Positions 9,490-22,527 of a stretch of DNA of 64,000 nucleotides are shown here, in pieces. The stretch is from positions 558,001 through 622,000 of the forward strand of contig CP145422.1 of NCBI GenBank assembly GCA_036867785.1. Reading direction: 5' to 3'. The stretch comes from Plasmodiophora brassicae. Its lineage: Eukaryota > Endomyxa: Phytomyxea > Phytomyxea > Plasmodiophorida. The position numbers were made by a program, and so were the translations under genes. How positions within the stretch are numbered: position 1 is the first letter of the stretch; the number at the start of each line of letters is the position of its first letter. The notes beneath the pieces were generated by a model. That model saw nothing but the letters and a program-made list of their open reading frames with translations. It ran no database searches and was not told where the DNA came from.

Positions 9490-11449
9490 ATGGACGACTC
9501 GGAGATGGTGCAAGGGCTGCGTGCCCTGACGGAACTGAGCCTGAACTTGAACCGGCTGGAGCTGGCGAACGAGACACTGCAACGGCAGCTGTACCAGCGA
9601 TATCAGACGGAAGGGCCGTCGCCCGTCGTCGAAGCGGCGTTGCTGCTGGCGAGAGCCAATGCCAATCTACGTGTGCAGCTGGCTAAGGACTACGAGAACA
9701 GACGAATGCATCTGATTCGGGCGACCAAGTCGACGAACGATGTTGGTCTGACGACGCGGTTGGAGAATGCGTTCCAGATGGACTGGTTCTCCAGTCTGTC
9801 CACAGGTCCGAGAGACCTGGACGGTATCGCACCAGACGTCCTGAACGGGCAAAGCATCGACGAGAAGGTTGCGTCATGGGGCTTTGAAAAGTCCCAGGCC
9901 AACGATATCGTAAGTCGCCGTATGACGTCATTGTCGACGGGGTGCCTAACATTGACGATACAGATCGAAGCGCTTCATGCGTCTCTGCCTGTTCCAATCC
10001 CGCAGGCTGAGGTTCGTTACACGACATGTTCGAAACGCGACGCGGTGGCTGTTAGCCAGGACGGGTGGTCGTCCAATGGTACGGGAGCGTCTTCGGCATC
10101 GTTCGACTATGGGTTCCCAGCAGGAAACAACGAACCGTACGTCTTCGACCACGATGCGGATTCATCGATCACGGTCGTCCCCGGTGGTGCGAATGACCAG
10201 ATCAAATGTGGGACGCTGCACAAGCTCATTGAGCGCCTGACGGATGATCGGCTCCAGGATCTGAATCTTAGATTCGTTTTCCTCCTGACGTATCATTCGT
10301 TCACGACAGCCCATGACCTGCTGCAGGCGCTCGTGCAGAGGTATTTTACGCCGGCGCCGCCCAATGCGACTCCCGGCGAAATCCAGTACTTCCAGCGGAA
10401 TCGCCAGAAGGGCATCCGCCTGAAAGTGTTCAGTGTCCTGAAGAAATGGGTCGAGGACCACTTCTGCGATTTCGAACAGGATGAGGGCCTGCGACGTGAA
10501 CTCTGCGATTTGCTTCAGACGCGCCTTGCGGTCGGCTGAGCCCTCTGCTGGATTCGTTTACCCATTGTCTAATCGTGGTTGTGGGTAGGATGCGCCATGG
10601 TCCCGCAAGCTGAGCTCGACGATCCTGACGGTGATGCAGAAGCAGGCACAGGGCGTATCGCGACACATGTTGTTAGCGTTCGACCACCTGGCGCCTCCGC
10701 CTGAGATCCGTGCGTCAACCAGTGTCGAAGAGATCGAGGCGAATTTCGCCGATGTTTCCGCGCTGGAGATCGCCCGCCAGCTCTGCCTGGCCGATTTCGA
10801 CCTGTTCCGCCAGATTCAACCTCGCGAATGCCTGAATCAGGCCTGGTCGAAGGCGGATCGTGACACGCGAGCCCCAAACATCATGCGAATGATACGACGA
10901 TTCAACCTGGTCTCGCAATGGACGCAGTACATGATCGTCCAGCCCAATTGCAACGGTATCGCCCGCCTGCGGCAGATGATCCGGATCGGGGAACATTGCC
11001 TGGCCTTGAACGACTTCTCGTCAGCGTGCGCCATCTTCGCCGGTCTGGAAGCGTCACCGATCTACCGGTTGAAGAAGTTGTGGGAACAGCTTCCCAGTAA
11101 GTTCCAGAAGTACTTCGAGACGATGGAGGCGGTGTTCCGGTCTGACACCAAGTCCAAGATGCGATTTCGAACCGTCCTGCAAGAAGCGATCCCGCCGTGT
11201 ATCCCGCACCTGGGCCTGTTCCTGTCCGATCTGACCTTCATCGAGGACGGCAACCCAAACGAGCTGAACGGCATGATCAACTTTCAGAAGAGGCGCATGC
11301 TCAGCGAGCGGATCATGTGGATCAAGCAGTACCAGCAAGCTGGATACCAGCTAGCGCGCGTTCAGGCGCTCCAGGACTACTTCGACAAGAACCTAGTAAC
11401 CCGCTCCGAAGAGGAGCTCTGGGCACTCAGCAAGGCTGTCCAACCTTAG
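9490..11449 (+). CDS. Ras guanine-nucleotide exchange factor (REM + CDC25 domains)
   Basis: Activates a Ras-family GTPase by GDP release. Introns 9910-9963 (54 nt, in frame and stop-free) and 10531-10588 (58 nt) leave 615 aa. The N-terminal 150 residues are largely helical. A RasGEF-N/REM module spans roughly 215-350 (KCGTLHKLIERLTDD, FRFVFLLTYHSF-like segment, FSVLKKWVEDHFCDF). The CDC25 catalytic domain covers about 375-600, with EIARQLCLADFDLFRQIQP near its start, then RFNLVSQWTQYMIV, FSSACAIFAGLEASPIYRLK, and the C-terminal PCIPHLGLFLSDLTFIEDGN. These are the expected landmarks. No membrane-binding domain is visible. Confidence 0.93.
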
Positions 11450-11659
11450 GCGCTGCGCCCAACCTATGTTATTGAAAATTCCATTCTACGATGTTTGCCT
11501 GTGCCCCAAAGGTGATGTCAGACAGGGCGGCTCGGTGGGCCCACTGTTCTGGACCCGACTTGGGCCGCTCTGCCTGTAACGCAAGCAGGTTGCTCGGGTC
11601 CCTTTTCCGACTCCGAGCTGTTGACATATCGATCCCAGAAGCAGAACGGTGTCGAGACA

Positions 11660-12219
11660 ATGTCAGAAAGCGCCGACGGATACGTGGACGCGTGCGCGCT
11701 GAGCGACCTTCCCGTCCGCAAAGGAAAGAAGGTCGAGGTGAACCATCGGACGGTTGCCCTGTTTCGAGTCAGCGACTCCGAAGTGTACTGCATCGACGAG
11801 CACTGCTACCGTACGTTTGTCCGAATTACGTGCATACGCTTCGATACTTAACCGAGTCGAAGATGAGTCGGGACTGCTGCACGTGTCGGATATCGAGGTG
11901 AATAATATTCTACCACTGTCCGCTTTTCGTCGTATGAACACACTAAGATGGGTCGCAGGATATGCCTGGACACTCCTGCATAAAGTGCCCGATTCATGGT
12001 TACATCATTGATATCAAGACCGGGGAAGGCCTCTACAAGAAACTCAACGGGTCCCTAGCGTCCAAGGGCAAGTGCCAGCGGACGCATCCCGTGTCAGTTC
12101 GTGGCAACCGCGTGTTCGTCAAAATCGAGTCCTCGCGCACGCCTGGAACCGCCCCGTTATTATCGGATCGTTTCCATGAACCCAACCACCCCAAGTACAC
12201 CACTCCAAGTAGGTGCTGA
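11660..12219 (+). CDS. Rieske [2Fe-2S] domain protein, RFESD-like
   Basis: Small soluble Rieske-type ferredoxin of unknown electron partner. Splicing out 11811-11862 (52 nt) and 11898-11958 (61 nt) gives 148 aa. The tiny 35-nt middle exon completes the first cluster motif C-Y-H followed by ESGLLHVSDIE. Exon 3 supplies the second motif within CIKCPIHGYIIDIKTGEGLY. Both Cys/His pairs are thus present only after splicing. The order and spacing, and the later QRTHPVSVRGNRVFV strand, resemble animal RFESD proteins more than ring-hydroxylating oxygenases. No transmembrane segment or targeting signal is obvious. Confidence 0.88.
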
Positions 12220-12576
12220 TCCGCGTTCCAGAATGCGATGCCCATGCGGTCTAACCGTTCCCCACAGTGCGCTGATCGTGGAGACGATCGTAACATGTGC
12301 CACGTAAATCATGCCGTAGCCAGCGACATCGTCGACGCGTTCGGGAAGTTTCCGGGAAGTGTTCTGCCGACGGTTAAGTGCGTCGGCGTTTCCGAGAGGC
12401 CACAGTGCGAGCTGCAGTCGACGGACACGGACGCCCGAGGGGGGGTCTATTTGAAGCACCCGAGTCTACGCCGCGTGACTGGTGAAACGAGGCCCACAGT
12501 GGCAGTCACCGCTTCGGGAGTGCATACGGACGAGCTCATTGCAGCAGGTTCCGCCCGGATTCCGATATAGCGTTCC
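12220..12576. other. Intergenic stretch, nothing supported
   Basis: A 110-codon plus frame (12238-12570) has no domain and a composition unlike its neighbours. I see no other gene. Confidence 0.35.
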
Positions 12577-13308
12577 ATGCGAGTACGTTTCGGTCGTCGG
12601 TGGTGCCCGATGGCAGGCGGGTCGAGCGTGCATGTGTCGACCAGCGACGAGTACAGGGATAGCCGGTATAGCGACGATGACTACAATGACGGTGGGAGCC
12701 AGACCCGCGACAGTGACGCGCGGTACGCACGCATGATCCAGGCGGAATACGATGACGAGACGGACGATGAGTCGGATCGGGAGCATAACAACCCGCGTGG
12801 TCGAGCGATTCGAATGACGCTAACGAAGAGCGCTTTGTTCCTCAACGAGATGTTCCCAGGTGACGAGCCGTTCATCGACGAATTCTTCAATGTGATCGAG
12901 CAGATGGAGCACGGTGAAAAGGAGATCTCGTCCAGCAATGATCATGCGATGCAGCTGGCGGTGCGCCTAGTGGAGAATGTTGAAAGCTTGCTGACGGCGC
13001 CACAACTGCTTGACGGAGCTGATGCGTATGACTCGATCCTGCGAAGGGCATTTGACGGTGCCGTTTTCGACATTTCATCAAGCAGCCCGAAGCCTTCGCC
13101 TGTCAACGACATTGCCCTGCCTGGGTTCCCGACCGTCAAGGCGACCCACATGGCCCTGTGCACCATCTGCCAGTTCAAGTACAACGTGGACGACGATCTC
13201 CACGAATACCCGTGTCAGCATTTATTCCACGTCGAGTGCTCCGACATGTGGATCAGGAACGGCGGACGCAAGTGTCCATCGTGCGTGCAGCCGCTCGCTC
13301 GTTCATAA
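12577..13308 (+). CDS. RING-H2 finger protein, putative E3 ubiquitin ligase
   Basis: Uninterrupted frame of 243 aa (a second possible Met is at 12610). The N-terminal 70 residues are acidic and Ser/Asp-rich (SDDDYNDGGS, DDETDDESDRE). A helical middle follows. The C-terminal RING-H2 is CTICQFKYNVDDDLHEYPC, then QHLFHVECSDMWI and CPSC, with the Cys3-His2-Cys3 ligands in the right order. Likely a soluble E3 ligase. Substrate unknown. Confidence 0.82.
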   Translation: MRVRFGRRWCPMAGGSSVHVSTSDEYRDSRYSDDDYNDGGSQTRDSDARYARMIQAEYDDETDDESDREHNNPRGRAIRMTLTKSALFLNEMFPGDEPFIDEFFNVIEQMEHGEKEISSSNDHAMQLAVRLVENVESLLTAPQLLDGADAYDSILRRAFDGAVFDISSSSPKPSPVNDIALPGFPTVKATHMALCTICQFKYNVDDDLHEYPCQHLFHVECSDMWIRNGGRKCPSCVQPLARS

Positions 13309-13594
13309 ACGAGATCCCTGGCTTTCGAAGTTCTAAACCCCAGGCCCCAACCGCATAAGTAAAGCGACTGGCTGATTCAGTGCACACAGCGTTCCTCGCA
13401 TTCCCCGCGCCGTCCGAGAATATTCCAAAAATACGAGCGGCCCGTCCCGTGCTGACGTGGCACGGGTCCGCAGTTAACTTTTTGCGCGGCCTGCCACGTT
13501 GGCAGACGGGATGGGTTTGGGCGGTCTGGTTGGTGGTGGGCCAAACCCCCCACGGAGTCCGTCATTTTGATTTCGGTTGGGTGGTGGAGGCACC

Positions 13595-15762
<2,168 letters not shown>

Positions 15763-16027
15763 TTGGGAGCACATCTATACGACCTGCAGCCGCATGAGAG
15801 TTCTCCGACCACTTATTTCATGTTGCTGTCCATCAGACGAAATAAATCCACCGAAAAGCCCATTACCACCAAAGAACAGCGGTTGTGCATACCGGTATGT
15901 ATTAGGGAGAGTGCTATGCGATTCTAGAGCTTTCGCTTTTGACCGGGCGGGGCAACCACGTCATGTCGATGTCGTAGGCGTGCCTGGGGAAGCACCAGGC
16001 TCAGACAATAGTCATACGCGGTTGCGT

Positions 16028-18115
16028 TCAATGATGGAGGACGCACCCGCATTCCATAAGGCGTTTGAAGCTGTCTCGCGAAAGAGGTCCCACCTTTGGC
16101 GTGGATCGCGACTTCCTGAGCCGTTCCGATGCATGCCGACCCAGGTGCTTCGCGGCATCCGAGGGCGACATACCAGCTGGGTGCGCCTTTACTGCGCCAG
16201 CACTTGTGGCGGGACGCTTCTTACGGTACGCACGTCGCTGCCGCTGATGATTGGCCTCCTCTTCCTCGTCATCAGCTTCGAGGGCAGTATCAGTGTCGGT
16301 GTAATCTAGTGTGAGCAAGGGCAGCCGACTTACATTGTTCCGGTTCCGACTTCGCCTGCGTCGCTTTCGGGCGACGAGGGACGGGCGTCGGCCGTGCCTT
16401 CTCGGTGTTGACCTCGGGCATCGTCAGATTAAACTCGCGCATCAGCGTCTGTGGGTTGAATTGCCCCGCCCGTTTGATACGATCGACGCGCGCGGCAAGC
16501 TCCTCCTTCTGCCGACGAGCGTCATACGCGATCTTACGCCTGGAAACACAGCTGAGCACCAAATCCCGATGCAGTGCCGTCGTTCGCATTGTGGTGTACC
16601 GTTCTTCGATCAGATGGGCCTGCTTGAGTTTGAGCGCCTTCGTCACCTCATTCTCCGCTAGGATCTGCTCCTGGATCCGCTTGCACTTGTATTCATGGGC
16701 GCGCTGCTGGCGTATAATCGTTTCAAAGCGCTCCTCACGCTGCATCCGCTCCATCTCTTTACGCCGCTGCGCTTCGCGTTCTCGTTCGTAATGAATCTGC
16801 TCCTGTCGCTGTCGCGCCTTCTGCTCCTGCCCGTCCCTTATCGTTAGAGCCCGTGCCGGACAACATATCACTGACGAACCTTCTCTTCGAACTGGACTTT
16901 CCGTTGCTCGTATTTCTGGATGTTCGCGAGCAGCGTGTCCTTGACCTTCTTCATATGCGCCTGGCTCTCCTCAACGTCCTTCTGAATCTCCTCGGCTCGT
17001 TTCGCTTCGAACCGTGCCCGACGCCGATTCACCTTGGCCGTCTTCTTCTCGAACACCATCTTCTTCATCTCGAGCCGCTCGCGGTCCTTCTCTTTGACCC
17101 GTTCGACGCGCTGACGAAGCGCCTCGGCGGCTGCTCGATGCACGGCCGCCTGCTCTTCGCGTTTCGCGTTCAGCAGCGCGAGGCGCTCGTCCTCACGTTT
17201 CTGGATCTCCATCTCGCGCTCACGAGCGGCTGCCTCGTGCTCTTCCTGTCGCCCCTCGTCAGCAACATCGCAGCGTACGAGTGCGATGCAGTACGTGCCT
17301 GCATTCGCATGAGCTCCTCTTCGTGCTCCTTTTGCCGCTGGATCCGCTCCATCTCCTTCTGGACGGCCAGAGCTTTGCGGCGCTTCGCTTCGGCGATCTC
17401 TTTCTCCTTCTGCCTCTGGGCCTCCGCAAACATCTCCTGGGCCAGCAACTCTGTTCGCGAATGAGACCCAGCAAGAGCGACTTCCCAGTGGACATGACAA
17501 CCTTGCCGACGAAGCTCCTCGAGCTCCTGTTGATACTTGGCCTCCTCTGCATTGCATTCGCGCTCAGAGAAGGTTGCCCAGAGCTGAACCCATCCGACGC
17601 GAACCTTTGGCTTTACGTTGTCGGTCCCATTCCCTAGCCCGCTCCATCTTCTCGCGCAGGCGCTGCTGCTCGAGCTCGTGCTCCTTGGCCATCTTCTGCT
17701 CATTGGCCAGACGGGTCGCCTGCATCTTGATCTCGTACTCGAGGAACTGCTGGAACTCGGCCTTCTGCGCCTCCTCCATCTTCTTCAGGCGCGCCTGCTC
17801 GCGGGCCACGATGGCCTCCGATCGGTTGCGCTCCTCGGAATCGCTCTTGACGCCCGCCGTCTTCAGGGCCGCCCGCATCTTCTCCTTGCGCTCCTCCTCG
17901 ACGACGTGGTCGCGCTCCGCCTTGATCTCGCCGATCAACGTCTGGCACTTCCTGTCGTACACGTCCTTGCGCTGCTGCTGGAACTCGGGCAGCAGGTTGT
18001 CGGCGGCGAAACTGGCCAGCGTTCGCGGGCGAATGTCGTCGGGCAGGACGCCCAGGCGAAGCATGGCCTCGTGGGTGCGCGGCGAATCGACATTAATGCT
18101 GGGCGCGCCCGACAT
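16028..18115 (-). CDS. Long charged coiled-coil protein, TPH/flagellar-like
   Basis: Five exons (18115-17605, 17546-17295, 17241-16880, 16826-16334, 16275-16028) join in phase to 621 aa. Introns are 53-58 nt. The N-terminus (MSGAPSINVDSPRTHEAM) is followed by LGVLPDDIRPRTLASF, then an almost unbroken charged helix of Glu/Lys/Arg/Gln heptads over about 90-470. A basic C-terminal region follows (YRKKRPATSAG, SERLRKSRSTPKVG). The composition and the KEMERIQRQKEHEEEL-type blocks recall trichohyalin-plectin-homology proteins of cilia and flagella, a role I infer only weakly. The last intron boundary rests on frame and length. Confidence 0.75.
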
Positions 18116-18290
18116 CGCCACGTATGGTGGGCCCAGACCGCTGTTTAACAACGACGCGGGTCTGGCATGGCACGCGCCCCTGGACCGGGTAGGATCTGGG
18201 TGGCCGTACTCAATCGGGTTGAACGATGCCGACGGGTGACGCCCCCCGCTCTGGGTTTTAGTGTGCATGATGATTAGAGATGGGCCCGCG

Positions 18291-19706
18291 CTAGTCGCCA
18301 CAGATGACGCCATGCTGCGACGTGATGACCACGTCCCGTTGGATGGTACCGTCGTCGTTGAACATGGCCGGCGGGGCCACGACACCCAGGTGCAGGATGC
18401 GGTCGCCCTGGACGTTCGCCGGGTTCGTCGACTTGCCGATGACGACGCCGTCTTCCGGGGCCACGTACTTTCGAATGACGAACCCGAAGATGTCCACCAC
18501 GGAGGCCAGGAACTGGCCCCTGACGACCAGTTCGGCACAACGTGGGACGACGTCGAGGACGCCGCCGACATCGGTCTGCATCCAGTACGAGTGGCTGCAG
18601 ATGACCGTTGGCGGCCTGGTCTCATCCAGGGCTCGGAACTCGGGCACCTCGACCACGCCGATGTCGTCCAGGACCCTGGCGATCCCGGCGTACGTCATCC
18701 CGATCAGCGTCCGGTTGAAGCTGGTGGAGTCGCCGATCTCGATCGTGACGCTGTCGATGCCACGGGCCGTTGCCGCTCCCCGAAGAGTCCCGCCGCCGCC
18801 ATCACCACCTGTGCCGACCTGCGACACACCATTTGACCGGATACGCACGTGACAAATGCCCCTGGCGTCACGTACGTTGTGAACAATGATTTGCGGTTGC
18901 ACGAGACGGGCCAATCGCGCGACGCTGGGCAATCGCATGTCGGCGCGAACGTACTACGCAGGAGGGCGGGGATCAGCGCGCAGCGGGCACGCTAGACGAC
19001 GCAGACTGACGAATGAGTTGTGCCGACCGAACGATGCGGTGTGCAGGTCGATGAGGACGTTGCAGTTGGCCAGCACGCGCTCGAACAGGTTCTTGCAGTA
19101 CTGGTGGCTTCTCGTGGCGGTCCCCACGCCTTTCTCGGCCTTGAACGCACTCGCGAAGCACCGGTTCAGGTCGGACCCGTCCTGTCGCTCACGGTCAGCC
19201 TGCGGCCCATTGATGACAGCCGGGTGGCACACCTGATAGAACCGGGTCGCGTTCTCGAACCCGAACTGATTGCAGCAGGGAACGGCGACGACGGCGCCCT
19301 TGAGGTTGCAGATGTGCGGTGCCAGATCGTGGAAGATCTTCTGGATCGTTGGGATCCCTGACACTTCGTTCCCGTGGATGGCCGCCGTCAGCCCGACGAC
19401 CTTCCCGGGGGCGGGTCCCTTCGCCAGCATGACGGGGACGCACACCGGCGACCCGAACGCGTCCGACACGATGTGGACCCACATGACGCTGATCTGGCCG
19501 GCCGGCCAGTCGTCAATGTTCAGCGACGTGACGGTCGGGATCGTCGTGACCGGCTTCGACGAGAAATAATAGATGATCTCGCGGATGCTCTGACGGCGCG
19601 CCATCACCGGGATCCGATCCGCCAGCGTCGGCCCCGTCCCCATCGGGTGCGTCACGTTGTCGTCCGTCGCCTCGCCGTCCGGCTCGAAGTCGGCGTCGGT
19701 GCCCAT
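18291..19706 (-). CDS. AstE/AspA-type zinc deacylase (M14-like)
   Basis: Predicted zinc-dependent amidohydrolase of the succinylglutamate desuccinylase/aspartoacylase family. Intron 18954-19010 (57 nt) leaves 452 aa. Zinc and catalytic motifs are visible: LTAAIHGNEVSGIP supplies His and Glu, GSDLNRCF the Asp-Leu-Asn-Arg block, and VLIDLHTASFGRHNS the second zinc His. Exon 2 carries the C-terminal part, with TARGIDSVTIEIGDS and a beta-rich end. The long form and the lack of a signal peptide suggest a cytosolic enzyme related to bacterial and fungal putative deacylases. Substrate unknown. Confidence 0.85.
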
Positions 19707-19823
19707 GTCCGACGAACGCCCTCAGAGTGACACTGTCACCCCTTCCCCCCAAAATAGACAAATGGTAACTGGTCACGCAGCACGCTTCCTGCCTGGCTGT
19801 GTGCACTGCTTCTGTACCTCCCT

Positions 19824-19864
19824 CCCCCCCCCCCCCCGCCCCCCCCCCCCCCCCCCCCCCCCCC
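19824..19864. repeat. Poly-C run of 41 nt
   Basis: Forty cytosines with a single G at about 19838, between the 5' end of the deacylase gene and the next plus frame. The length may be miscounted in assembly. Confidence 0.9.
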
Positions 19865-19956
19865 TGACCACCAAGCCCCACGGTTGGGAGTAACAGCTGC
19901 GAAGTCGAGATCATTCCAGAACGTGGCGACTGTCCGTCAGAGGTCAGGGGGCGAAT

Positions 19957-20190
19957 ATGGAAGTAGCGGAGGGCCAGGTGCATCGCGTGGCGAGGAGGCT
20001 GGCCCGGATCGTGCGCAGGCGCCTGGACGAGCTGGACTCGCACACGTGCTGGGATCGCGAATTGCGATACGCCGCTGATAGCCTGAGGCGATTGGAGACC
20101 GTTCTGCACCGGTACGTTCTGGACGAGGGGCGAGCTAGCGAACCGCAGAACGACGACGCCCGTCGCGACTATCGTAATCGGTTGCTGTAG
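19957..20190 (+). CDS. Small basic helical hypothetical protein
   Basis: A 77-aa frame rich in Arg, Leu and Glu, predicted helical (VARRLARIVRRRLDELD). It begins with Met and ends 26 bases before the convergent BAX-inhibitor gene's stop. No family is recognised. An upstream exon is possible. Weakly supported. Confidence 0.35.
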   Translation: MEVAEGQVHRVARRLARIVRRRLDELDSHTCWDRELRYAADSLRRLETVLHRYVLDEGRASEPQNDDARRDYRNRLL

Positions 20191-20215
20191 TGGAACCATC
20201 TGGCTGTATTAACTG

Positions 20216-20905
20216 TTATGCGTGCAGGCGATTGAGAGTTTGACCAGCAACAAGGGCATTTAAGTAGAGAGCCATGAGCGCGATGAACGTGCAGACCACT
20301 GCACGAACTAGCTCGTCGCTCGGAAATACTGTTTTAACCAACAAAGCTGCCTCGAGAATTGCCAAGGAGAAGCCAATGAATCCAACGGCACATGCGCATA
20401 GGCGTAGAGTGGGCGACCCCGCTAGGATCGCGGGAACGTAGACGACGAGCAGCGTGGCCTGTGCTACTAGTAGATAACTCGCCCAAGGCGCCAAGCGGAC
20501 ATCCACTTGATACATCGCAATTGTTATCCCCATGGCAACCAGCAACGTGATGATGAGCGCAACCATCGCCGTGACAGCGTGCACCGTAACGACCAGTAAC
20601 GCGGCTGGGGTTGACAACGCTACGGTCACCGCAAGGAGCAGAACGACTGGCTTCTCCTTGCGCCATCTACAGAACGTCGTTAGCCATAACGCTCCGACAG
20701 CAATGGCTAACGAAGGGACGACAGCCGCGATTATCCATACGGTAGACGACTTGGGAATATCAGGCATTTGGCTTATGTAGACGAAGACAGAGGCTTCAAT
20801 AGCAAAGAAGAGAAGCTGGAACCAGGCGGTAGTGTACACAGAACGTAAAAAGCGCTCCCGGTTCTCGACCATAGTGCTGACTGCATTGAGCTGGCCATCT
20901 AACAT
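20216..20905 (-). CDS. BAX-inhibitor-1/TMBIM family seven-TM protein
   Basis: A 229-aa membrane protein with the usual length and helix pattern of the transmembrane BAX inhibitor motif family, which modulates ER/Golgi calcium leak and cell survival. After a soluble N-terminus (NRERFLRSVYTTAWFQLLFF) there are seven hydrophobic segments. They include WIIAAVVPSLAIAVGALWL, VVLLLAVTVALSTPAALLVV, ALIITLLVAMGITIAMY and CAVGFIGFSLAILEAALLV. The C-terminus is short. No intron is needed. The LFG/TMBIM4 branch is more likely than BI-1, but I cannot resolve this by eye. Confidence 0.7.
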   Translation of the reverse strand: MLDGQLNAVSTMVENRERFLRSVYTTAWFQLLFFAIEASVFVYISQMPDIPKSSTVWIIAAVVPSLAIAVGALWLTTFCRWRKEKPVVLLLAVTVALSTPAALLVVTVHAVTAMVALIITLLVAMGITIAMYQVDVRLAPWASYLLVAQATLLVVYVPAILAGSPTLRLCACAVGFIGFSLAILEAALLVKTVFPSDELVRAVVCTFIALMALYLNALVAGQTLNRLHA

Positions 20906-21174
20906 TGCGGACTCGGAGAACAGAAATGTTGCGAAACGGTTTTCAGTTACCGGGGACAGCAGAGTGCGCCCTGTCGTAAGTCAAAGAAAATTTTATCAAA
21001 GTCCATAGCGCACAAGACACGAGGTCTGGACAGCACAGAGTACCGGTGTGGGCTAACACAGCCAGCAGGTAACTTGACGGCAGTGGCATCTAAAAAGGGG
21101 CTTTACGGTTAAGCCGTCCTGCGAGCCAGCCCTCGCGGACTCCGCCACGGACTCCGCGAACCATCAAAGTTGCA

Positions 21175-22504
21175 ATGCCTGGCCCTATCAGTGATGTTGC
21201 GACAACCTGCAATGTCAAGTTCTTCACGAACCTTCCTGAAAAGGTGCCCGATCAAACGCTGGCGGTCCCTAGTACATTGACCACTGAGGGTTTCAGGGAG
21301 CTCGTCAACCATGTACTCAACCAAGGTTCAACTGTTGCCTGCACTGTTCGCTAATGACTGATCATTTTGTTCTATAGACCCACCTGTTGCCTACGACTTC
21401 CTCATCAACTCGGAATATCTGGAGACGTCTCTGTCACAGTATATCGAATCGCATGGCCTGACCGCTGAATCGGTGATCAACGTTGAGTACGTCCTCTCGT
21501 TTCCTGCACCGGAAGAAGGGCCTACTGTTAACCATCCGGACTGGATTGCCTGTGTGCGCACGAGCCAGGACGGGGCGATCATGACGGGCTGCTACGACAA
21601 CGTCATTCGCGTCTGGTCCCGCAGCAACTTATCGGCATCGGTTTGCCAAGGCACTGGCCACACGGCACCTGTCAAAACGATTGCCGCCATGTCGAACGAC
21701 CGCATCATTTCGGGATCCAAAGACCGCTCTCTTCGTCTCTGGAAGCGTCAGGAGAATGACTCGTCGTTGGCTCCTATTGCTGTTGGTCTCGGACACACTG
21801 ATGCCGTTGAGTCGGTGGCCACTTGCCCAGATGGGTCGTCTCGATGGGCATCGGGCGGGTGGGATGCTTGCATTCGGCTGTGGCTTCTGAAGGAAGACGA
21901 CACGGATGCACAGCGACCTGTGAAGAAGCCCAGGAAGGCCAAGGGCGGTAAAGATCGCAAGCAAACGTCCCGTGACTTGCTGCAGATGGAATCGGTCTGC
22001 TGCATATCGGATCAGCACACGCAGACGGTCACGTCTCTATGCTGGCCGCACCCGACAGCGTTGTATTCAACATCATGGGACCGTACGATGATGCAATGGG
22101 ACGCGTCGCAGGGCAGCCACGTCCGCACATGGAACATTCCTGATGCGGCGTCGTGCATGGCGTTCAACGACACGAGCAACTTGATCGCCGTCGGCCATTC
22201 TGACCGTGTCGTCCGTTTGTACGACCCTCGTGCCGCGTCCGAGACAACGGTCAAGACGACCCTGCGAGGGCACAGCCTGTGGGTTGTTGGAGTTGCCTGG
22301 CGTCCACAGGATCCATACCATGTCGTGTCGTGCAGCCACGACAGGACCCTGCGGATCTGGGACGTTCGGGCAACATCACCTCTGCACACGCTGCGAGCGG
22401 AAAGCGACGCCGAAGGCGGCAAGACGCTCGCTGTCGACTGGAGCGCCGACGGCCTGATCGCCTGTGGTGGGACAGATGGTCAGCTGCGACTGCACAATGC
22501 ATGA
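21175..22504 (+). CDS. WDR12: Ribosome-biogenesis WD40 protein WDR12/Ytm1
   Basis: Member of the PeBoW/Nop7 complex needed for 60S maturation in the nucleolus. Intron 21326-21377 (52 nt) leaves 425 aa. Exon 1 (MPGPISDVATTC, then VKFFTNLPEKVPDQTLAVP) is the NLE domain, which continues in exon 2 (DFLINSEYLETSL). WD40 repeats follow: DWIACVRTSQDGAIMTGCY, RIISGSKDRSLRLWKR, RWASGGWDACIRLW, TALYSTSWDRTMMQWD, VSCSHDRTLRIWDVR and a final GLIACGGTDGQLRL. A basic insert (KKPRKAKGGKDRK) sits between repeats as in relatives. The end is tail-to-tail with the next minus gene, only 23 nt away. Confidence 0.93.
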
Positions 22505-22527
22505 TTCCCGAATACAGTTTACCTCGT

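Noticed and set aside
16868-17557. Alternative minus reading frame through exons 2-3 of the coiled-coil gene
   Set aside because: In exon 2 it gives a Gly/Arg/Pro-rich non-helical run; the frame chosen keeps the heptad coiled coil through every exon.
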